The position numbers and the translations under genes were made by a program. A DNA stretch of 64,000 nucleotides. It comes from Sclerodactyla briareus. Lineage: Eukaryota > Echinodermata > Holothuroidea > Dendrochirotida > Sclerodactylidae. The stretch spans positions 62,001 to 126,000 of the forward strand of contig JAODTK010005793.1 in assembly GCA_026419785.1 (NCBI GenBank), read 5' to 3'. The notes beneath the pieces are model-generated. The model was not told where the DNA came from, made no database searches, and was given only the letters and a program-made list of their open reading frames with translations. This document shows, in pieces, positions 10,499-23,185 of this stretch (positions within the stretch are counted from its first letter, which is position 1; each line of letters opens with the position of its first letter).

Positions 10499-13489
10499 GA
10501 TGGTTTTTTCCATTTTAATTCTTGAGTGCACATCAGTAGCCCTCCAAGGATTTGTTTGGGGAGGGGGGTGGGTGCACCCTCTCTTATAGCCTCCCCCTCT
10601 CTATTGTCAATGAATGGAATTTACAGTACGGTTCCCTAGACACATGCTGTTGCAATATTTGATGAACAACAGCTGTAGAACATCTTCCGAGGAGTGAAAA
10701 AAGTTTTCATGAAGTCACATGAGTTTTTTCATGGTGACAATTCATTAGTCATATGAGTCATGGGGGGAGGTGGGATCTGACCCACAGACCGCCCTCTGGA
10801 TACGGCCATGGTGCAAGTCGTGAACGATCGGAAGAAGCTTCAAAGTACAATAGTGAAACAAAAGCTTCATTTCAACATGTCATGGCAGCATGTGAAAGCA
10901 GACATACTTAAACGTACAATTTTATAGTTAGCCAAGCAGCCACAGGTTGTGGGGACTGCAAGAAATAGTGATAGGTCAATCTGAGCCTGAGGTCTATTGA
11001 CCATCATACCGGTAATCCTACATAGCTGAATATCAGCCACCACATGCTGTATGTCGAGCACATTACTATACACATGACCATAGCGGCAACATCGGTCTAC
11101 ATTCAATCAGTCTACATAGAGAGGAAACAATACTCCTGCCCCTAATAGCCACACACACCCAGCACCTAATATCCAAATAACAACACTATCCAACGACTGG
11201 TGTAGATGCTGTGGGAGGCTTTTATTTATAATCGTCTGCAACCTCAATCCACTGGACTCTTAATTCATCAGACCTGCAATCTAATAAACGGAGGAATGAG
11301 TATCACGGATACAGCACTGATGTCGAGTTCTTGCCGAGTCCAGGAAACATGAAGTAATGAACTCAAATGGAACGAACGAGTGGGACGGTGAGGTCATGTA
11401 ACGTTTTAGAATTTAGCAATAGGTCTGTTATAGTTCCCTGTGACCCACCACTGAAGTAGTTCAAGGGTAGAGACAAGATCACTCCCATAGCGCTACACAT
11501 TTCAAAACTGTCACCAATCTTTGAAATTGAAACCATTTCATTAATGCTTTTACTATATTAAAAATGTTGTAACTTATTAGAATTAACCTTTCCTGTTGAT
11601 TTCTTTCTGTTGCAATAGTCACCGCCATAAATGTTTCGGACATGAAAAGATAATTCAACTTAAAAAGATGGGTAGCCAGAGGAGGGGACATTTAAAGCAC
11701 ATCAGACAACGCATATAAACAAACAAGCCACCGAAACATCCCATAGTAATTACATATATAATTCCTCAGACTAATCTCTACAGTGCCAAGGATCATACTA
11801 AACATTTAGAGTACCACGTTTTCATCCCACAGGACCTGGTTGATATTAAATTCAATAGCAATAGCATGAAAATGAACAGCGCATCATGACATTTGTGGGC
11901 TAAGTGGTATTTAAGCCATCTGCACAGGAAAACCATCAAGTAGAATGGAGTGGATGACATCATCATCATACTAAATGGAGCATAGAAACTCGAAATAGCA
12001 CTGAAACATGACAGTGGGATAGTGCCCATCTTATATGTTCATACTCCATGTTCGCACATTTTGCGTCTAAGTGGTAGTACTTCATTCATTCATCCATCAT
12101 ATAGCCTAGTTGTCAAAGTGAGGGGTACAGTACAAGGGCGAAGGGGGAAGGGAGGGGAGGGGGGAGGAGTGCCAGAGAAGGAATCAGGCAAGACCCCCAT
12201 GGGCAACTACGTACCGAATTTAGGTTGTCAAGTCCTGGTCGACCGTTGAAAAATTGTGGTGCACAAGCACAAATTGTCTTTTCCAGCAAAAATTGCCCTG
12301 TTTCTCATACCAAAACAATCGGGCACTGGAGTTTAAATTAACAAATGGGTTCACGAAACCTAATTTTGAGGTTTCTTCATTTGCTATCATTGTTTGTTTT
12401 CCTTTGCAGTTGCATGTCATTATTTTCACCAACCTGATCTGCAGAGTTGAATTGAGCAAATCGCCATTTTAGACAAGCAAAACTAAGAGGCATAGAGTGG
12501 ATATACAGTAGTTTGCCAGCCCCCATGTGCCCCAATTTCAATTCAATAGGACTGATTGTGACCATGTCTTCAAGTAGTAGGTAGTGTTGTGAAAAATGGG
12601 GAAATTAACACCTAACTTCAACCATCTCCAGTGACCCATTCTCTATTTCAAATGTCTCATAACCCAACGGTGTACTTCACTCTAGGTTCCATGGGAATTA
12701 CCATCTTGAAAAGTTGCATATCTTATAACAATTCAATCCAACCATGTTTAATGACCTCCAGTTTCCTTTGTTCACATTTTTGGTTACTACAGATAGACCA
12801 TATTAACCAACTTTCAAAAGAATCCACAACTTCAAATTTGGCATGATTTATGAAAATTAGATGACCTAATTATCATATTTTAGAACCGGCAATCTAGACA
12901 GTTCGTTTACCTTTAATTACATAACATAGATTAATTACCTTCTTAAATCTGTGACTTCCATGCCCAGGATCTAACCAGATCTTAAACAGATTGGGATATC
13001 AGTCCCTGCCTAAATTGACGATGTAGCAGTGCCAGTAGCCATTAAGGAGGTCTCTCTCTGTTCCAAGTTACCATGCAATTCCAGCACAGGAAAAGAAGTG
13101 CCCATCATAAGGTTTACGTGGATGATACTTTTGGGGGATACTATTCACCTATATTAATTTTATAGATATATATATATTCTCATTACTCACATACTGATAT
13201 ACAACAATGCAATGACCGAAGTATCACAGAAAAAAATTATCCTAGCCGCCTAGCGCAAAATAAACATATTTTAAGAGTGTAAAAAAGTTTCCCCTTTCTA
13301 ACCATATTACAGGCTTCAACAAATCCCGCGCCCGCAAGCACTGAGTCAAAATTAACTACCCCGCAATGTACTTCGCACAGTATCCAATACAAAAATATTT
13401 TGCACACATCAGTCACACTGCTATGCACTTGCAGGGCATTGTATTGCATGCTATATAACCGCAAACTGAGTGCCAATGATCTCGGCCAT
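10499..13489. other. Intergenic stretch, no gene recognised
   Basis: AT-rich DNA with chance frames of at most about 90 codons and a short purine-rich tract near 12136-12180. No exon-like or RNA-like structure was recognised. Confidence 0.5.
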
Positions 13490-13645
13490 TTTAGGGTCGA
13501 TATTTTCAATTATGATAGAAACACCACATAGACGACAGAAATCTGATAGAAAGCACATTTTTTAAGTCAACAATTCATAGCATCTAACCATATCATTCTG
13601 CACCTATACCACTCTAATTACTCAGTCGAACATGCAGAATGTAAA
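13490..13645 (+). repeat. Dispersed partial copy of the 52.9-56.3 kb duplicated segment
   Basis: The stretch AGAAACACCACATAGACGAC, then AATCTGATAGAAAGCACATTTTT and a later CTCTAATTACTCAGTCG, parallels the part of the tandem duplication near 54130-54235 (AGAACACCACATAGACAACC, AATCTGATAAACAAACACATTTTT, CTCGATTACTCGTCT). Only the non-exonic part is shared. Confidence 0.65.
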
Positions 13646-14029
13646 AAAGTTTTTTTTTTTTTTTTGAAAAATTTCTCACACTTTCTGTCAGCAATTGTCA
13701 TGCCCGTAATGTGATTCTGTACAATTATGTAGCTCAGTGGCGCGCACGGGGCCACGCGGTCTTAAGGTTAGCATTCAGGCTTTGCAGGACGCCGTATAGT
13801 GCTGCTGGATATCTCGGTCACGGTTTATACAATGGAGCTATCATATTAACTGGGGAGGCAACGCGTACAATACATTGAAGCAATTTGAAACCAGAGAAAG
13901 CAAAGGCTTAGTGATTCTTGACTCTTTCTAACAACATCTAGCGCCAACACAGGACAAAGGGAGAATTGCACAGCCTCATTATGGGCACATAACGTCTGAC
14001 AACTTTCCCATTTTTCCAACAACCAATAG
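13646..14029. other. Intergenic stretch with a poly-T run
   Basis: A T-run lies at about 13650-13665. Near 13731 there is a phrase like a tRNA A-box, but no B-box follows. Nothing else was recognised. Confidence 0.5.
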
Positions 14030-14745
14030 GCTCCTATACCTTGAAAGGAAGTTACACACTAAATTCAAGGTTTTCAGACTCTTCCCCTCTGTGACCTCAA
14101 GGAACTCTGACCTGACCACAAAACAATGGGTTCATGTAATCATCAGTGTAACTCACATACCAAGTTGAGGTCATCCATCCGGGTGGGTAGAGTTATCGTG
14201 TTTTACAAAGCCAAAATTGGCCAAAATATTGACGTTCCACAAATTTTATATTTTGACAAATCTCAGCCGACCTGACCCCCAAACAATAGGGTTTCTGTAC
14301 TCCATAGGAAAGCTACACACAAAATCTCAACCGGATCAGACCAACCATTCTGGACTTATCGTGTTTACAAGGTTTTCAGACTTTGACCTCTGATGACCTG
14401 TGACCTGACCCCAAAGCAAATAGGGTTAATGCTTTCATCATGGGGAACACAACATCAAGTATAGCTTCATCCATCCAGGTGGGGTCAGTTATTCGTGTTT
14501 AAAGCCAAAATTGGCCCAAGCTGACTTTTCACATTTTTTACTATTTTTGACAAAATTTCGCCCCCTGACCCTAACCAAAAAAACAATAGGGTTTCTGTAC
14601 TCCCCCTAAGGCAGCTATACCAATATTTCACTTGATCAGACCAACCTTCCTGGACGTAGCGTGTTTAAAAGGTTTTCAGACTTGACCTCTGTTGACCTAA
14701 ACTGACAATATTTTATATACCCTTTAATGGCCACCCCCTCTTATC
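14030..14745 (-). repeat. About 310-bp tandem repeat family, inverted segment
   Basis: Phrases such as TGACCTGACCCCAAACAATAGGGTT, ATCCATCCAGGTGGGGTCAGTTAT and GCCAAAATTGGCC recur with a full period of about 290-310 bp, giving about two units. On the minus strand they match the arrays at 48.2-49.05 kb and 58.8-60.35 kb, so this segment is the same family in opposite orientation. No reading frame is maintained. Confidence 0.85.
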
Positions 14746-15190
14746 AAAAATGCAACGCCCCTTGGGGCGTTTATTAGCAGATTATATGGGAATGTCCTTT
14801 ACCGTAGCCTTCTTCATCTAAAGAATCCTCTTTTCGTTGACTAGTATGGTACACACCTGTGAGATTATGAACCTTGACTTTGGTATCAGTGTCCAACTAG
14901 AGCAACCATAATGCTGTAGCCCCAACCGCACAACGTGCCAAGCAAACGTACACTTATCGTAGTCAATATCAATGAGGCCAAGAAGCAGTTTCGAACGATG
15001 GACTATTGTATATCCAACCTGTAAACATTTTACTTTGATCTTCATACAGCCAAAGATTCTTAGCAGTCATAAAAATTCCACATGATGGGCCCCATGGGCC
15101 CACACTGGCTTGATCTCATCCCTGGACACTCTGAACGTACGCTATACACCATCATAATGACCAAATGTCAGCACTGTGCAACATAATTTG
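14746..15190. other. Intergenic stretch, no gene recognised
   Basis: A short inverted repeat GCAACGCCCCTTGGGGCGTT lies at about 14752-14771. Nothing else was seen. Confidence 0.4.
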
Positions 15191-15221
15191 TAGGGTTACG
15201 GTTAGGGTTAGGGTTAGGGTT
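15191..15221 (+). repeat. Short interstitial TTAGGG repeat
   Basis: Four near-adjacent TAGGGT-type hexamers, one of them written TACGGT. The motif equals the telomere repeat of most animals. At this length it is an interstitial scrap or chance expansion, not a chromosome end. Confidence 0.75.
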
Positions 15222-16559
15222 GAGATACAAGATTTTGCAATATTTCATATAATGGGACGCCAGGGCCCAAAGTGGGCCCTGATCCCAGGATTCCTAAACA
15301 CAAACGCATTGGCCCTCTACAACAGGACCATTACATGTAATTTGGAAGCACAGCTAGTTTGAGCTAACAGAGAGTGGAGTGTGATTTGCATGCGAACGAG
15401 GAAAAATAACACTCAACATTATATTAAAACAGGCGATCGCCAAAAAGTGTCTCGCCTGGTTGCGCGATCATGTTTTGGTAATTATTCACTACCCAACCAC
15501 CAACTAGTTCATGCAGACCATCGTTCATGGTCCAAACGAACATTAACATATTTCCACATCAAACTGGAATTCAAACAATTCATGAACCTCGACACATCAG
15601 ATCCAGGAATGTAACCACCATACGCCGATTTTTGGCAAAATTCTTACCAAGTGGAAATGGAATAATTATGCAAATAGGCACATACAATGAACTCTCGTGA
15701 CCCTAGCTGTACCTGCAATGACAGGGTCAAAGGTGATTCATTGACCAAGTTTTGTTGGAATTCATCAAACTTTCAAAAAGTGCGTAAAATTGCAATTTAG
15801 ACACATTCCTGACCTCAATTTACCCTGACCTTCACTTTTAATTTCTTGGAATCCATGGTGACACATCCACCAGTTTTCGTTAAAATCCGACAAACCTGAG
15901 AATTCGCATACATTATGCTGAATTAGACCACTAATTATAGATTTTAGGCTGAAAATCCAATCAGTTCATGTACCGTCCCCCCTCCAGGTCTCACATGCCA
16001 AACTACGCACTGTAGCATATACGGTTCTTGCATCCTCTTGCTACCGAGGCTTCAAAACAATAAATAACTACATAAGGCTAAGTACCCACTTAATTAATGA
16101 CTTTGCTGCCCAAAAATCTATCATATCGTGTACACCCAACCCGGTGCTACACAGCAAATTTCTTTCATAATCACCTCACGGTTTGTGCGAATCCCTGCTT
16201 ACAAGAAGTGTGACACATCCACACACGCAGCATATGCAAAGTCCACTACGTCTCTTCCTGAATTCATTCAGGCAAGACAGGGGGGTTTTCCCCAATTGTT
16301 TATGGTTCAAATTAGCTTGTAAGTAGTAACCTTTTCGCCAATGAAATTTTTTACATTGTAGTGGAATTGCAAAACAATTTTCGATGATGTTTTGAAGGTT
16401 ATAGAAGGCTGCGTAATCGGAGGGAGAAGTTGGGAGGCTTGAGGTGACGGAGTTTTTGTCACCTTCATGAGAAGCGCATAGTGGTGGGGGATACGTATTT
16501 GTGCGGGTATCGGTTTTTGTGCGATTTAAGGCTTTCGCATGACGTTGCAAATGAGGCAC
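15222..16559. other. Intergenic stretch, no gene recognised
   Basis: It includes a minus-strand open stretch of 127 codons (16559-16176) with no family resemblance or splice context. It is treated as chance. Confidence 0.4.
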
Positions 16560-16960
16560 TATACGTAGGATAGAACGCGCTAGAATGTTTCAAAACATGC
16601 TCATAATGCTTCATCAGAGACCTATACCGAATGGGCTCAAAAGAAAATTGCCAGGAACAAAACAATAATCGGCCCCCGAGTTTGTTCGAAAGCGAACATT
16701 CGTCTGGGCTGATGTGAATCGGGGGTCCCACAGGGAACGGTGCTGGGACCGTTTGCTGTTCCCTAGCTTACATGAACGATTTACCACACGGCAAAAATCG
16801 GGTTAAGGGTTTCAATGATGAGCCAATTGGGCTTCCTAAACCCGTCGCAATCAATCAAAATCAAAGCATCATCAAAGGTGTTAGATTATTGGCCAAATGA
16901 CTGGTGTGTTTGTACAGATAAATTCATACAATAGTGATCACATACCCCTCCAAGAGGATC
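16560..16960 (+). pseudogene. LINE (non-LTR retrotransposon) reverse transcriptase fragment
   Basis: The plus strand carries GVPQGTVLGP at 16722-16751, followed after a frame break by YMNDLP at 16769-16786. This is the classic spacing of the RT motif pair (G)VPQGSVLGPLLF...YINDLP of LINE elements. Upstream codons are too worn to follow, and downstream the frame closes within about 40 codons. It is a dead remnant of probably less than 400 bp. Confidence 0.8.
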
Positions 16961-19828
16961 TTAACCGCGTGGTGAGCTGACAAAATAAATGGCAGTTCCT
17001 GTTCCTGGTCTGTAAAACAGGTTTGACGTAGGACGGGCATCCCGTCATAAAAAACATGCTCCAAAAACATCCTACGAGATGGCAACCAGTATGTATGGGC
17101 ACCAGCAGCCAAAGGTTGGGGTGGGCCTGCACCTGCCTTGTAAATCATTAAAGGTGCAAACCCTTTGCCTGGGTCGGCGAGCAGTGTTCGACACAGGGTG
17201 CGCGATTTTGCGGGATTCGCACATCCTCTATGATTCCCGCAAAGAATTTGGTCATATGCGGGAAAATTCATGCACTCTTTTTTGCGATGGCGATGGCACA
17301 TCACCAAACAAAACAATAACACATGAAGCCCAGTACGGTTAGTGCACATAAAAAAAATTTATCCAGTCATCATCATATGTTGAAACTACACAAGCAAGAT
17401 CACCAGAAGTCAAACGCTCAACGTAGAAGAGCCTTGTATACATGATGACGACTCAGTTCCTCGAAGCACTATCACAACAGCTATGCCAAATACTCAGTAC
17501 CCAGCACCCCACGCACACCCAATTTGCCTGACTAGTAAAACACTCAATAGCTGATTTAGTTCTACGTGTATGCATTTCTCGGGCAAGGTTGTACCAGGGC
17601 ACATCACATAACTTTGTCATACACTACACCAGCATCCACTCCTGTACTGTTTGGTTCGGAGCTTGCTGGCGGACGGTTAGATATGACTAGGCCCAATAAT
17701 ATACTGCTGTATTAGATGAGGCTAACTTAATCCAATAAAGTCTGCGTAATCGCAGAATAATTGATCGAGGTCAAATAGAATACTTCAATATCCTGATGTT
17801 ACTAACTCTACTTCAAGCTAGGGTAAAGATTCCAGAGTATTTACCCAATGTTCGTGCATCCGATCCCAGCCTTCCAATGCAATAATTGATGTGCATTAGC
17901 CTAGGTTGATGACTCGAGTACACTGCAGGCTAGGCCATGTGTGGGTTTGGCTGTGGTGAATTGTTTTGATTTTTGAGTAGGCCCAGCTAAATCTAGAAGT
18001 ATTCAAATAATTACATGTGATAGGATTCCTGCTCGACATTGCTGGTGGAGGAAATGGAAGGAAAATAACAGATCAGGGATGGGGACAGTTTGGAGGATTT
18101 GGGAGTTTGACTTCATCGTTCGAGATGTGTGCTGATTGATGATGTACAGCGTATGGCACATTGAATAATTGGGCTGCTTTAAATCTGTTTGGGTCAGTTG
18201 CAAATGATTGCTGTCACAGAGGCTGCAGATAGTGGGGACAGGTGAGGGTGCACAGAGTGGCTGATTTTTTTTGGAAAGGAGAAAAGGGGGGAGGCACAGG
18301 CTAAAGGTCTAGCCCCGATGACTTGTATTCAAACATACACAATGCATTCTGCTGTAGTGCGGTGTTTAAAATTCTGACAAACAAACATGCATACAATTGT
18401 TCATAAAAACTGGGCTCATGTTGGCTGAAACCTATACCTTGCAGAAAAATATCAATAGCAAAAGCGATGCACCACATTAGGGTAGCTGAACAGCCAAGCA
18501 AACAAATTCTAGAAAACAGCATTATGAAGGAAATTCATGGACATCGACGTAAAGTCAAGAGATTTGTAAGTTTTTCTGAGTCGGGATATTCTAAATAAGG
18601 GCATTTTCTAGTAAACCGACAGGGTTGGGCTAAATAGCTGTCAATTTTCGTTTTTAAGACGAGTAATGTAGAGCAGTCAGCCGTCATGTTCCCTAACATG
18701 ACGGTACCAGTCTGCAGCATAGGCCAGTGTTAAATTGACCCCATGGTTGTTCGTGGCGGTGGGCCTATACCTGACATTGTGTTTGCAATTGACGTTTGGT
18801 CTGTTCTCCGTCTAAATTCTAAGGAAAGCATCAGTGCTCGGTGAAACCAATTCTGAGGCAAAACGAATGAGGTAGAGAAAATATCACGCAAAACAGGTGA
18901 AAAGGTGACAATGATTTTTGGGCTCCATTCCCCAAAAGCAGTGGAGGAGCCTAAGTTCTGATGGTGCACAAAATCCGTTACCCCCAGTATAGTAAATTTT
19001 CTCTGATACGTGGCTAGCCTAAACTCAGTGTACGCCAGCGTTTTCCAATTTAGGCCTAATTGCTCAGTGCTAGGTGCACAGCCTGAAGTTACAGACTACA
19101 GGATAGGAACAAGCGGTTAAGTTCTCGGTCTTGTGCCCAAAAACGTGGAATACAATCCAGCAATGGTTGTGTAGTGTTAATTGGCAGCCTAGGCCAACTA
19201 GTTACTGTACTACTAGTGTAGTGTTACTACTGATGAAACTAACGTGAGTCACGGATACCCTTGCTGATGTTTAATTATTCAGTTATATGCTTATTGACTG
19301 GTTAGGACCGATGAATGACATCGATCATTCTAGGGAAATTTCTAAAAATGAATGACCACTAGCAATCGCAAAATGTGACTTAAACGCAGTAGACATAACC
19401 ATTTTCTTAAGCGAATTCTAGGCCATCCAAGGGGAAGTGATTCTTACTGAGCAGATTGCCTAATGTAGTTTGGGGAATTAGTTCCCACAATGGGCACAAG
19501 GTGTGAGTAAATCTGACATTCAACATAAAAAAGATAGAATGTATACACTTTACACAGTAATTGGATGACAGCCTACTGTGATTGGACTGACGGACGTTGA
19601 CCAATTTAGTATTTTCTTCGATTATGAAAAAATAACACAACCCTGACCGTTATATACGGCGGTTAGCCCGGTAACCCGGAGCGTGAGAAGAAAGGCGATC
19701 CTAGATACCACGTTATTGGGGTTTTCCCCTTTCTAGTTGCATTGTGTACACAACAATAAGAAATTGGGTTGGAGACGAATTGTCATTACCACCAGCGTGA
19801 CCAAATACCATAGCCATAGGCGTACATC
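16961..19828. other. Intergenic stretch, no gene recognised
   Basis: The longest frame here is a 141-codon minus-strand frame at 17349-16924, without a recognisable family, good codon pattern or splice borders. No repeat was identified. Confidence 0.4.
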
Positions 19829-19878
19829 GGGGGGAGGGGGATTGGGGGAGGGGGATTGGGGGCGGGGGAGGGGTTTGG
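19829..19878 (+). repeat. G-rich tract with quadruplex potential
   Basis: Six to seven runs of four or more G separated by A, ATT or C make an ideal G-quadruplex pattern on the plus strand. Function is unknown. Confidence 0.75.
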
Positions 19879-20999
19879 GATAATCCCCATATTTGATGTG
19901 GGGGTAGGCCTATGTAATGATCCAGGCATGCATCGCAAATAAAGGGAAATGGCCCCCCCCCGGTCCCGGTAGCAACGAACGGACGAAGGTACAGTGTGGA
20001 CATAACACAAAAAAAAATTCTAATAGGTGGCTCAATTCTCTACTCCCTGATGGGACGGCCAAAATACAGGGGGAATGCGCGTCGTGCGCTTGTTTTGCGT
20101 ATGTGAAGCGCTTTGAGACTGCTGTTGCGATGGAAAAGCGGTATATATGTGCTAGTATACCCGCATTATTGTTATGGTCAGATGGTTACAGCGACGGCAC
20201 GGGCAACCCAAGTGACCAAAACGAACGTTGACCAAGCGAAAATGCACCAATAAGCCTTCTCCACGGTTACACTTGATGGATCTCGTTATATTGGGTCAAA
20301 GGGTTTCACATGGGGCATATAGTGATTCGACATTGAACGAGAGTGTGGCAGAACATTGAAAATTACACATTATACAGCCTCCCCCCCCCCCCCCCCCCTT
20401 CTTGGTTCACTAGCAAACATCGGATAACATAGGAATGAAGTGATGCATATTCAAGAGTGGTGACAGCTTGAATTTAGGCCGTAAGGTGAGCTATGGGGGA
20501 GCATCTCGTCATATATCCCCAAAGCTCTTTAGTGCGGGGAACAGGTGCAATCGGGAAAAGGCCTCCTCCTACCTCCTATTGAGTTAGGGTGTCATAAATC
20601 AAATATATTCACTAAATAGAGGAGAGTGGATGCAAAACGCGGGAGTCCTAACAATGAGTTCCAACGGTAAATCCTCCGTTGGTCCTAGTCATGAATGTCT
20701 GTCAGGACGCGCTCCTTTCCCCATTGGGGCAATTCCAATCCTGTCGCCACATCTACCAGGTCTATACACGTTCTTGCAATGTAAATATGCTGTGTGTCCC
20801 TAGATGTAGCAGGGATGGGTAAGAAAAGTTTAAGTTATTGTGGTCCTCAACCCTGCACCTTTTCATTACTGATGTCGTAGCAATAGAGGCCTTGCACAAT
20901 TCGAATCCAAGTGAAAATCAATGACTTCAATTTGGCTTTTGCCGATTCCTTATAAGTTAGGTTGTACAGCCCAGTGAGATTTTTTATATTACACTGGCG
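19879..20999. other. Intergenic stretch with a C18 run
   Basis: A pure C run lies at 20381-20398. No gene or recognised repeat otherwise. Confidence 0.5.
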
Positions 21000-21003
21000 C
21001 TTT

Positions 21004-21175
21004 ATGAGTATCTATCTATCTAGCTATCTATAATCTATCATAGATCTCTATCTATCTTAATCCATCCATCCTCAGCCATCCTCACCATCCATCATCCATC
21101 CATCCATCACCATCCATCCATCAATTTATCTATCTATCATCTATCTATATCTATCTAGGCTATCTATCTATCTAC
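21004..21175 (+). repeat. (TATC)n/(CATC)n compound microsatellite
   Basis: Imperfect TATC and CCATC repeats. Similar TATC repeats resume at 21616-21640 beyond an inserted element. Confidence 0.9.
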
Positions 21176-21604
21176 CCAGCAAAAACACAAACGTTTTAAA
21201 ACGTTTTCAAAACAGTTCTAAATATGTTTCGCCAATGTTTCTGAAAACATTTTTTGTGAGTAACATAATGTGGTAAAAACGTTTATGAAACGTTCACAAA
21301 ACGTTGAGAAAAATGTTTAGTAACGTTTTGGGTTATCTGATATTTATGAGTAACGCGGACAAAGGAAGCTGAGTGATAATTAACAAAACTCCGACACACA
21401 TCTCACCTAAAACTGTTTTGGAGTAACTGTTTCGTCGCTCAGGTTTATGGAGCAGTTTTAAAAAAAAAATTAAAAGTCCCAAACGTTTTTTAAAACGTTT
21501 GTAAAAGTTTTAAAAACTTTTCCTAACATCTATGTTACTCAAACAAAAAATTTTCAAAAAACATTTGTTGGAAAATGTTTTTGAAACGTTGCTGTGTTTG
21601 TAGG
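21176..21604. mobile_element. MITE with AACGTTTT-rich terminal inverted repeats, inserted in a microsatellite
   Basis: The left end reads CCAGCAAAAACACAAACG. The right end reads CGTTGCTGTGTTTGTAGG, its imperfect reverse complement. The inversion continues inward on both sides for about 90 bp (AAAACATTTTTTGTGAGTAACATA on the left; inverted TATGTTACTCAAACAAAAAATTTT on the right). No protein is encoded. The TATC microsatellite on both sides suggests insertion into the simple repeat, or that the element carries it. Confidence 0.8.
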
Positions 21605-22269
21605 TATTATCATCATCTATCTATCTATCTATTCTATTACAGGCCCCTGCGAGCGGATTTTTATTACTGGGGGTGCTTGGTTCTCCTGACAACAAGACAC
21701 CTCACTCTTTTATACCCTACACAAAAAAACCTACATTTCCGTCATTTTCCTTGGCAGATTTCTTCTTGTGCATTTTTACTTTTTGTTATTTCATAGCGAG
21801 TCACGTGATTCCGATTAGACAGTACACCCTGTGTACCCGCTCACTGATTGGTAACAGTACCCTAATCTGTTAATAGCAGCACGAGGCATGAGCAAAAAGC
21901 AAAATAACCGTGAAACAGCGGGCGGAGTAGCCAGGTTTCTGGTGTAAAAGGAAAGTTAAATCAGGGTCGCCATTATGACCGCCGTCAATGAGGGTATGAG
22001 GGAAGGGTGTCCATTCGTCCCTTTGAAATTCGGGTGTTTGAAAGATGGCAAAATTGTTTTCTACTAGATAATGAGCTGAAAATGTCCGGGGGGGCTTTTC
22101 ATGTTAACTTGAATTAATTACTTTCACCGTCTTTCAGTTGGTAATGATCAGGGCGGCGATCTGTGTTGAATTATTGGGGGGGGGGGGGGAACATTGGGGG
22201 GGCATAGAGGGTAGCACCATCTAAGCGTAGCGCCAGCTTGGTGTTGGAGCGTAGAGTAGTAGAAGAAAA
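21605..22269. other. Intergenic stretch with microsatellite remnant and G-run
   Basis: TATC repeats lie at 21616-21640 and a run of about 13 G at about 22177-22189. No gene recognised. Confidence 0.5.
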
Positions 22270-23185
22270 ACAAATTTTTAGTTGACAGACCACACCCCCC
22301 CCCCCCCCAGATTGCAGGAAATGGCACTTTGGGGTCATATGGCAGTAAGCAAATCCCTAAAAATCGTCAATAAATTCCCGAATTTTTCGTTTCAAGACAA
22401 CATTCTTGTTTAAGGAACTGATCAAAACGTTTATTCCATACAATTCGGGCCACCGTCTGTTGCTGACGGGGTAGGGTTAAAAGAAATTGATTTGTCGTTA
22501 CAGACCCCCAGATTGAGGGAAACGGCATTTCCGGACCCTATGGCAGTTAAAGCAAAGGTCCTAAAATGGCAATAAATTTTTCAGAATTCATATTTTAGAA
22601 AACGATCTGACGGAAATGATCGATTGGGTTCCTTACAATTCGGACCAGCCGCCACCATCAGTGGAAGCGTAGGGTACAATGTGAAATTTTCGTTGTACAG
22701 ACACTCAGCCTGATTGAGGAACGGCAATATGGCAGTGAGCCAACGTTTCTAAAATATGGCAATAATTTTCAGGAAAACATGTATTTCAAGAGAAACGTTC
22801 TTGAAGGGACTATTTGATGTTAATCCTCACAATTTGGGCCAGCATCAGTGGTCTGGTATAGGACAAGGACCTTTTGAGCCTTACGAATCCCCAGCAGATT
22901 GCCGGGACGGTACTTCCGGCCATTGTCTCTTATGGCAGTAACAAACATCCCCAAAATTGACAATAAATTTCTGAAATGTGAATCTCAAGAAAAAACTCTT
23001 GAAGGAAATGATCTACGTTTATTAATTACAATTCACGCCACCATTCAGTTGACGTGAACCGTACAAGAAAATAGTCCGTACAGACCACCCCCCCCCCCTC
23101 CCAGTAGTCAGGGAGCGGCACTTCCAGCTACTTAGGCAGTATGCAATCACTGAAATTGAACGTAAATTTCTCCATTACTGATCTA
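22270..23185 (+). repeat. Tandem array, period about 200 bp, about five copies
   Basis: The phrase (T)ATGGCAGT(A/G)A(G)CAA followed by CTAAAAT and CAATAAATTT recurs near 22340, 22543, 22732, 22934 and 23131. Upstream of each lies a CAGACCCCC(AGATTG)-type phrase, and between them a CAATTCGGGCCA-type phrase. The C-runs at 22294 and 23089 are the same position of two units. No frame is conserved through the units. Confidence 0.85.

Noticed and set aside
13731-13800. tRNA-like TAGCTCAGTGG phrase
   Set aside because: No B-box (GGTTCRANNCC) at the right distance and no cloverleaf could be drawn.
15191-15221. Telomere
   Set aside because: Only about four TTAGGG-type units, in the interior of the sequence with ordinary DNA on both sides.
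16924-17349. 141-codon minus-strand frame as a gene
   Set aside because: No recognisable domain, no splice borders and no neighbouring exons. It lies next to a LINE remnant.
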